Shown one piece after another: positions 58,591-64,000 of a DNA stretch of 64,000 nucleotides. This stretch comes from Paraburkholderia haematera. GTDB lineage: Bacteria > Pseudomonadota > Gammaproteobacteria > Burkholderiales > Burkholderiaceae. The notes under the pieces are model-generated. The model was not told the DNA's origin. It ran no database searches and worked only from the letters and a program-made list of their open reading frames with translations. Location: positions 62,001-126,000 of the forward strand of contig NZ_CAJNBK010000010.1 of NCBI RefSeq assembly GCF_905220975.1. The letters run 5' to 3'. The position numbers and the translations under genes were made by a program. Position 1 is the stretch's first letter. Every line of letters starts with the position of its first letter.

Positions 58591-60108
58591 TTACAGGTTG
58601 ATCAGGGTCTGGTCGACGGTCTGCTGCGTCTTGATCGTCTGCGCGTTCGCCTGATAGTTGCGTTGCGCGGTGATCAGGTTCACCAGTTCGCTCGTCAGGT
58701 CGACGTTCGAGTTTTCCACTGCGCCGCCTTGCAGCACGCCGTGATTGGTCGAACCCGGCGCGGAGATCTGCGCGACGCCCGATTGTGACGTTTGCTGGAA
58801 CTCGTTGTTGCCGAGGTTCACGAGACCGTTCTGGTTCGAGAAGTTCGCGAGCACCACCTGTCCGAGTGCCGAGGTTTGCTGGTTCGAGTAGTTGCCGGTC
58901 AGCGTGCCGTCGGCGCCGATCGTGAAGCTGGTCAGCGTGCCGGCCGCGTAGCCGTCGGGCTGCAGCGAGTTCACACCGTCCTTGCCGCCGTACTGCGTCG
59001 TGCCGCCGATGTTCAGCGTGAGGTTCTGCGGCGTCGACGAACCGTCGGTGGTCGGAATGCCAAAGTTGAAGACGAACGGCGTGGTCGTGGCCGCACCGGC
59101 CGCGTCAGTCGTGCCGAGCAGCGTGCCCGACGAATTGAAGTTCGCGTGGCCAACCAGGTTCGCGGTGCCGGTCGACGTGCCCGCGTACACGTTCCACGTG
59201 CCCGCCGAGGTTTTGGCAAAGTACATATTGACCGTCTGCGAGCCGCCGAGCGAATCGTAGACCGTCGTGCTGGTCGAGTAGTTGTACGTCGACGAGCTGT
59301 TCTGGTTGAACGCAACCGGGGTCGGCTTGATCGTGTAGCTGTCGCCGGCCGCCGGCGCGCCGCCGTTGAACGTGATGGTCTGGCCGTTGCCGAGCTGGAT
59401 CGCCGTGCCGGCGGTGTACGTAGCAGGAGCGCTCGCCGGTGTGCCGGCCGTGGTGTCGGTTACCGTGTAGGTGGTCGGGGTTGGGAACGAGACAGTGTAA
59501 TTGTCGTTGTTCGTGCCCGACGCGGTGTTCGTGATGTTCGCGACAGGGGGCGTGAGCGTGCCGGTGTTTGCGGGGTTGGCCGTCGCAACCGGCGTGCCCA
59601 ACATCAGCGGATCCTGCGCGTTCAGGTTCAGGCCCGCGACGATCTTGGTGGTGGCCTGCGGCGCGATGTTCGCGGTCGGCACGCTGAGCGGCACGGTTTG
59701 CGCGGTGTTGATGATGCCCGAGCTGTTCGCGGCGTAGCCCATCAGTTGCAGGCCTTGCGCATTGGTGATGTTGCCGTTCTTGTCGAGCTGGAACACGCCG
59801 TTGCGCGAGTACACCAGCGAGCCGTTGTTCGACAGCTGGAAGAAGCCGTTGCCGTTGATCGCGACGTCGAGCGCCTGGTTCGTGCTGGTGATCGTGCCTT
59901 GCGAAAACTGCTGCTGCACTTCGGAGAGCTTGGTGCCGATACCGACCTGGTTGCCCACCGCGGTCGCCACCGAATTGGCGTACATGTCGGCGAATTGTGC
60001 CGCGCCGCTCTTGAAGCCAACCGTATTCGCGTTGGCGATATTGTTGCCGATCACGTCGAGGTCGCTCGACGACGCTGACAAACCACTCAAACCTTGTTGG
60101 TAACCCAT
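58591..60108 (-). CDS. flgE: FlgE, flagellar hook protein
   Basis: A 505-residue hook subunit. N-terminus GYQQGLSGLSASSSDLDVIG, NNIANANTVGFKSGAAQF; C-terminus NSNVDLTSELVNLITAQRNY, QANAQTIKTQQTVDQTLINL. Compared with the about 400-residue enteric FlgE it has an extra part near residues 180-265 that begins ANTGT and ends GAPAAGDSYTIKP, resembling inserts in FlgK and FlgL. Confidence 0.96.
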   Translation of the reverse strand: MGYQQGLSGLSASSSDLDVIGNNIANANTVGFKSGAAQFADMYANSVATAVGNQVGIGTKLSEVQQQFSQGTITSTNQALDVAINGNGFFQLSNNGSLVYSRNGVFQLDKNGNITNAQGLQLMGYAANSSGIINTAQTVPLSVPTANIAPQATTKIVAGLNLNAQDPLMLGTPVATANPANTGTLTPPVANITNTASGTNNDNYTVSFPTPTTYTVTDTTAGTPASAPATYTAGTAIQLGNGQTITFNGGAPAAGDSYTIKPTPVAFNQNSSSTYNYSTSTTVYDSLGGSQTVNMYFAKTSAGTWNVYAGTSTGTANLVGHANFNSSGTLLGTTDAAGAATTTPFVFNFGIPTTDGSSTPQNLTLNIGGTTQYGGKDGVNSLQPDGYAAGTLTSFTIGADGTLTGNYSNQQTSALGQVVLANFSNQNGLVNLGNNEFQQTSQSGVAQISAPGSTNHGVLQGGAVENSNVDLTSELVNLITAQRNYQANAQTIKTQQTVDQTLINL

Positions 60109-60151
60109 AACGGTCTCCGTATCTGGAAAGTCGTAACTGACTGAATCTGAA

Positions 60152-60883
60152 TCAGAGGATGGCGGCGACGCTGGTCAGCCCCACGGTCGTGCCGTTCGAC
60201 AGCACGAGGCCCGGCGTACCGTTGCTCTGCGAGACGACGCTTTGCACCGTCGCGCCCGCGAGCGTCGTGGCCGTGGCCTGCTGACCGTTGATCGTGCCGA
60301 CCGCGCTGATCGTGTAGGTGCCGTCGGGCAACGTATTGCCCGCCGTGTCGGTCGGCGTCCAGCCCACCGGGATCGTGCCGGCTGACTGCTTGCCAAGGTC
60401 GATCGTGTTGACGATCGTGCCCGCTGAGTTCTTCACGACCACCTGCAGGTCGCCCACCGAGTTGGCGAGCTGCACGCCAAACGAGCTGGCCTTGCCGCTC
60501 GCGACCGTCACCGAGCTGCCCGGCGCGAGCACGGTCGAGCCGATCAAGAGCGCGGCTTGCGACTGCTGGCCTGCCGACATCTGCGTGGCGAGCGAGGTGA
60601 GGGTCGTGTTCAGCTGGCTGATGCCCGACACCGTGTTGATCTGCGCCAGCTGCGAGGTCATCTGCGAGCTGTCCATCGGATTGGTCGGATCCTGGTTCTT
60701 CAACTGCGCGACGAGCAATTGCAGGAAGGTGTTCTGCAGATCGGTCGCCGAGGTGCCCGACGTGCTGCCGCTCGAGCTCGTGGCGCTGGTCGCGCTCTTG
60801 GTGCTGCTCGTGCCGTTCATCGTATCGAGCAGCGTTTGCGACACGTTCGTACCGTTGCTGCCGATGGTGGTGTTGGTGGTCAA
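60152..60883 (-). CDS. flgD: FlgD, hook cap / scaffold protein
   Basis: A 243-residue hook scaffold. After a Ser/Thr-rich start it has the key segment LQNTFLQLLVAQLKNQDPTN followed by PMDSSQMTSQLAQINTVSGI, then a FlgD Ig-like domain with VPVGWTP-like IPVGWTPTDTAGNTLPDGTY and TISAVGTINGQQATATTLAG. FlgD is removed when the hook is finished. Confidence 0.96.
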   Translation of the reverse strand: MTTNTTIGSNGTNVSQTLLDTMNGTSSTKSATSATSSSGSTSGTSATDLQNTFLQLLVAQLKNQDPTNPMDSSQMTSQLAQINTVSGISQLNTTLTSLATQMSAGQQSQAALLIGSTVLAPGSSVTVASGKASSFGVQLANSVGDLQVVVKNSAGTIVNTIDLGKQSAGTIPVGWTPTDTAGNTLPDGTYTISAVGTINGQQATATTLAGATVQSVVSQSNGTPGLVLSNGTTVGLTSVAAIL

Positions 60884-60893
60884 GGAGTTCTCC

Positions 60894-61319
60894 TCAGGTT
60901 CCGATCGTGAGCGTTTTCAGCATCAGTGTCTTGGCGGTGTTCAGGGTCTCGACGTTGGCCTGGTACGAGCGCGAGGCCGAGATCATGTTGACCATTTCCT
61001 GCACCGGGTCGACGTTGGGCAGCGTGACGTAACCGTCCGAATTGGCCGCCGGGTTGCCGGGGTCGTAGGCGGTCTTCATCGGCGTCGGGTCGTCGACCAC
61101 GCCGGTGACCTGCACGCCGCCGATCTGCTGGCCGGAGCCTGTGCGCGCGCCGCCGATCGGATTGACCGCGAACACGACCTGTTTGGCCTTGTACGGCTGG
61201 CCGTCCGGGCCGGTCGTACTGTCCGCGTTGGCGAGATTCGACGCCGTCACGTTGAGCCGCTGCGACTGCGCCGACATCGCGGAGCCTGCAACACCAAAAA
61301 TGTTCATCAAAGATGGCAT
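60894..61319 (-). CDS. flgC: FlgC, proximal rod protein
   Basis: A 141-residue rod protein with FGVAGSAMSAQSQRLNVTAS, NLANADSTTGPDGQPYKAKQ and the end VDPVQEMVNMISASRSYQAN. ATG 61319 has the strong GGAAGGA upstream and is preferred to the internal ATG 61307. It lies 10 bases from flgD. Confidence 0.96.
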   Translation of the reverse strand: MPSLMNIFGVAGSAMSAQSQRLNVTASNLANADSTTGPDGQPYKAKQVVFAVNPIGGARTGSGQQIGGVQVTGVVDDPTPMKTAYDPGNPAANSDGYVTLPNVDPVQEMVNMISASRSYQANVETLNTAKTLMLKTLTIGT

Positions 61320-61447
61320 GTTTCCTTCCCTACTCTGGTCCCATGCAACGCAGTTGCACGGTTCGACCCGGCTTCAAGTTAATTCCCGTAGCGATTGTTC
61401 CTGCGTACTGCGTGTCTCGGTGCGGCGCCGGTCGTCGTGCCGGCTAT

Positions 61448-61942
61448 TTACGAGCCCGACTGGATGGCCGCGAGCATCGTCTTGATCTGGCCCGACAGCA
61501 CGGTCATGCCCGATTCGAAGTGCAACGTGTTGTCCGCGAACTGCACCCGCTCCGTATCGATATCGACCGTATTCCCGTCGAGCGCGGGTTGCGTCGGGAT
61601 GCGGTATTGCAGATTGCCGTAGTCGTCGGGCGTGCCGCCGGTCGGTGTCAGCGTCGCGCGGCCGGACATGTGGCCCGGCGCGGTCGACACCATCGACATG
61701 CCGCTCGTTACCCCGGCGGGCTGCGTCATGGCGAGCGTCGAGGTGTTCGAGGCGCCCGTGCCCGCACCGCCACCGGTCTTCTTCAGCGCGCCGGCCAGCG
61801 ACGAAGCGAAGTCGACGTCGCGCGCCTTGTACCCGGGGGTATCGGCGTTGGCGATATTCGACGACAGCAGCTCCTGCCGGTAAGCGCGTACATCGAGCGC
61901 CTGGCGGCCAAAGGCGAATTCGGCATCGAGTTTGTCCAGCAT
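61448..61942 (-). CDS. flgB: FlgB, proximal rod protein
   Basis: A 164-residue rod protein. N-terminus LDKLDAEFAFGRQALDVRAY, RQELLSSNIANADTPGYKAR, C-terminal VQFADNTLHFESGMTVLSGQ. ATG 61942 has GGAG upstream; a reading to 61990 is longer but unlikely. First gene of the flgBCDEFGHIJ unit, divergent from flgA. Confidence 0.96.
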   Translation of the reverse strand: MLDKLDAEFAFGRQALDVRAYRQELLSSNIANADTPGYKARDVDFASSLAGALKKTGGGAGTGASNTSTLAMTQPAGVTSGMSMVSTAPGHMSGRATLTPTGGTPDDYGNLQYRIPTQPALDGNTVDIDTERVQFADNTLHFESGMTVLSGQIKTMLAAIQSGS

Positions 61943-62169
61943 AGAAATCTCCGGAGAACGTTCCCGAGGCTTCCCGCTTGTGCCTGGCAATGCCTCGCAT
62001 AAGGCATGCGTCGGCCGGGAAGACCTTTTTGCATGAAGTGCATCTTATGGGCCGAACGCAAGAGGCAATCGGACGAATAACCGGGAAAGGGGGCTTCTAT
62101 TCAACGTTTGCGCAATGGGGGCGCTCACTAGAATGCAAGGCGTACCGATGCATTCGATGGAGAAACACG

Positions 62170-63669
62170 ATGGACCAGCCCACCTTCGATCTGACGCACC
62201 GCGCAAGCCGCGCGGCGGCGCATCGCGTGGGTACGGTCCGGCGTGCTTCGCGCGGGGCACCCCGTCTCCTGACGCGCCTCGTCGTGAACCTCGTGGTGTG
62301 GGTCGCCGGCGGCATCGTGCTGCTTCCCGCTGCGCAGGCGCAGGACGCCGGCGGTCCCATCGTGATTCCTGGCCCGGGTGAAAAGAATCCGGCCGCCCTC
62401 GCCGATCTGGCCGCGCAGATGCAGGCAACGCCCGCCAAACGCGCCGGGTCCGCTGCGACGCTCGCCGCCGCTACCGCGCAGTCGCTGACGCCGGGGCCGG
62501 GGCCGGTCACACGCGACGCCGATCCATTCACGCGCGCCGCCAACGCGAGTGGCTCGATCGTGATTCCGGGCGCGGGCGAACCGCCTGCCGCGCCGCGGAT
62601 GATCCGCACCAGTTTCAAACCCGACGCGAACGGGGTCGTGACGATTCCCGCGCCGGGCAGCGCCAATGCGGCGGTGGCCAATCCCGCGGCTGACGTTGCA
62701 CGTGTCAATGTGGCGCAGGGCTCGCGGCAAGACCCCGGCGTGCAATCGGTGGTCGCCAATTCGCCCCGTAACGGAGTCGAAAGCACAATCGGCAACGCGC
62801 CGGCGGCTAGTGGCTTCGACAGTCTTGCGTCGCGCGGCGAGCCGCCTCAGTTGAGCGCGAATGGCAAACCCGTCGTGACCACCGCAGTCGCATCGAAGCC
62901 GGCACCGACAGCCGCAGCAACACCCGCATCGATGCCCACACCACCCGCCACCATTGCCCGCACGCCGGCGATGCGCCAGGTGGCGCCCGCAGTCACGCAA
63001 CAGAATCTGCGACCCGCAGCGGTGGCGCAACCTGTGCCGCTCGCGGGTCAGCAAGACGCCGAGTCGATCCGCAGCGCCGCGCTTGCCTTCTTGCAGCAGC
63101 AATCGGCAGGCTTGCCGGGCAAAGTCGACATCACCGTTGCCCCGGCTTTTCCACGCGGGCTCGCGGCCTGCGCGATGCTCGAACCCTTCATGCCCAGCGG
63201 CGCGCGCCTGTGGGGCCGCATGACCGTCGGCGTGCGCTGCGCCGGCGATCGGCCGTGGACCCTCTATCTGCAAGCACGCATTTCGCTGCGCGCCACCTAC
63301 TATCTGGCCGCCCGCGCGATGGCGCCAGGTGAAGTGTTCACGGCCGCCGACCTCGTCGCGCGCGACGGCGACCTGACCGGCTTGCCGCAGGCGATCGTCA
63401 CGGACCCGTCGCAGGCGGTCGGCTCGGTATCGCTCGTGCGCATCGCCGGCGGCATGCCGCTGCGCCGCGACATGCTGAAAAGCGCGGCGGCGGTGTCGAT
63501 CGGCCAAACGGTGCGGGTCGTCGCGGCGGGTGACGGTTTCGCGATTTCAGCCGAAGGCAGCGCAATGAACAACGCGTCGCCCGGCCAGCAGGTACGGGTG
63601 AAGACGGCCAACGGCCAGATCGTCTCCGGCATCGTCAAGGATGGTTCGACGGTGGAGATTCAGTTGTGA
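62170..63669 (+). CDS. flgA: FlgA, P-ring assembly chaperone with a long N-terminal linker
   Basis: A 499-residue periplasmic protein, about twice the usual FlgA. A signal peptide ends near AAQAQDA (residues 38-59). Residues about 60-350 are Pro/Ala-rich and carry three related motifs, IVIPGPGE (64), IVIPGAGE (130) and VTIPAPGS (157). The C-terminal SAF/ChapFlgA part starts about 355 (ESIRSAALAFLQQQSAGLPG) and has VTIGVRC-like MTVGVRCAGDRPWTLYLQAR, YYLAARAMAPGEVFTAADLV and GQQVRVKTANGQIVSGIVKD. FlgA chaperones FlgI in P-ring assembly. Confidence 0.93.
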   Translation: MDQPTFDLTHRASRAAAHRVGTVRRASRGAPRLLTRLVVNLVVWVAGGIVLLPAAQAQDAGGPIVIPGPGEKNPAALADLAAQMQATPAKRAGSAATLAAATAQSLTPGPGPVTRDADPFTRAANASGSIVIPGAGEPPAAPRMIRTSFKPDANGVVTIPAPGSANAAVANPAADVARVNVAQGSRQDPGVQSVVANSPRNGVESTIGNAPAASGFDSLASRGEPPQLSANGKPVVTTAVASKPAPTAAATPASMPTPPATIARTPAMRQVAPAVTQQNLRPAAVAQPVPLAGQQDAESIRSAALAFLQQQSAGLPGKVDITVAPAFPRGLAACAMLEPFMPSGARLWGRMTVGVRCAGDRPWTLYLQARISLRATYYLAARAMAPGEVFTAADLVARDGDLTGLPQAIVTDPSQAVGSVSLVRIAGGMPLRRDMLKSAAAVSIGQTVRVVAAGDGFAISAEGSAMNNASPGQQVRVKTANGQIVSGIVKDGSTVEIQL

Positions 63670-63799
63670 AGCCGCGCGGCGCCAAGCCCGGCAGGCCGCG
63701 CGCCACGGCGGATTCAGGCGCGCTGGATGCAGCGGCCACGGCACCCGCCGCGGGGCCAAATCGACTTGTAAGGAAAGGTAACACCCAGAGCGATTGCGC

Positions 63800-63827
63800 T
63801 AAAGTTTTGATCACGGGTTGCCGTTAT
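63800..63827 (+). promoter_or_regulatory. Sigma-28 (FliA) promoter of flgM
   Basis: TAAAGTTT, exactly the -35 consensus, then 12 bases and GCCGTTAT, six of eight in the -10. It lies about 29 bases before the flgM GTG. flgM is known to be sigma-28-driven in several bacteria. Confidence 0.82.
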
Positions 63828-63855
63828 CAGAATCAAATCGTTCAGGAAGCCAATC

Positions 63856-64000
63856 GTGAAAGTCGATTCCACAACCAATTCGAATCTGCCGACGTTGAAA
63901 GACGCCCTGTCCCGCTCGCAGCAAAGCGACGCGGCGACTGCGAACCCCAACGCGCAGAGTGCGGGCACGAGCTCGCCGACCACCACCAGCGGTTCGGGCT
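63856..64000 (+). CDS. flgM: FlgM, anti-sigma-28 factor, 5' end only
   Basis: The gene runs off the right edge after 48 codons. It starts GTG 63856 with AGGAAG upstream and reads KVDSTTNSNLPTLKDALSRS, then a Ser/Thr/Ala-rich stretch. Burkholderia FlgM begins KVDST in the same way. FlgM holds FliA (sigma-28) inactive until the hook is complete and FlgM is exported. Its position after flgA supports the name. Confidence 0.85.
   Translation, partial: MKVDSTTNSNLPTLKDALSRSQQSDAATANPNAQSAGTSSPTTTSGSG

Overview
The window is high-GC DNA from a betaproteobacterium of the Burkholderiaceae, most likely Paraburkholderia or Burkholderia. The basis is protein resemblance, the gene order fliE|fliFGHIJK-fliLMNOPQR facing flgL...flgB|flgA-flgM, and an S-adenosylhomocysteine (SAH) riboswitch upstream of ahcY. 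No taxonomic search was run. No rRNA, tRNA, CRISPR array, prophage or transposase gene was recognised.

Layout. (1) 1-2300: the 3' end of pxpA (5-oxoprolinase subunit A), then a DUF969/DUF979 membrane pair, a possible 5-oxoproline transport unit. (2) 2420-6204: two divergent TPR proteins with heptosyltransferase-like C-termini. (3) 6291-6878: a brnT-brnA toxin-antitoxin pair with a readable promoter that favours a GTG start for brnT. (4) 7080-15791, minus strand: a dipeptide ABC operon with two tandem binding proteins, dppB-C-D-F and a translationally coupled TraB/GumN-family protein. (5) 15988-19620: a small methyltransferase, then metF, a four-helix membrane protein and ahcY behind the SAH riboswitch. 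(6) 19730-23669: a family 2 glycosyltransferase, a LysR regulator with a T-N11-A box, and a DUF937-OmpA hybrid. (7) 24101-32662: a catalase-fold protein, an unknown protein and a DyP peroxidase behind an AT-rich spacer, then a GMC oxidoreductase, an AidB-like acyl-CoA dehydrogenase and a coniferyl-aldehyde-type dehydrogenase. (8) 32807-64000: about 31 kb of flagellar genes, nearly a complete basal body, export gate, switch, rod, ring and hook set, ending in the start of flgM at the window edge. fliC, fliD, flhA and full-length flhB are not in the window.

The flagellar block reads as a hierarchy. fliE and fliF diverge, and fliFGHIJK and fliLMNOPQR run rightward. flgBCDEFGHIJ runs leftward. Four near-consensus sigma-28 sites mark late units: fliS-fliT-fliK2-flhX, a PilZ/YcgR-like brake gene placed between flgJ and flgK, flgKL, and flgM. 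Between fliK and fliL lies an imperfect palindrome of about 830 bp with nested hairpins, the most striking non-coding structure here. Other unusual features are a second FliK-like protein coupled to a stand-alone FlhB C-terminal domain, a shared insertion module in FlgE, FlgK and FlgL, a 15-bp repeat found both in the FliI linker and downstream of an aldehyde dehydrogenase gene, and short tandem repeats at or close to stop codons of four genes.
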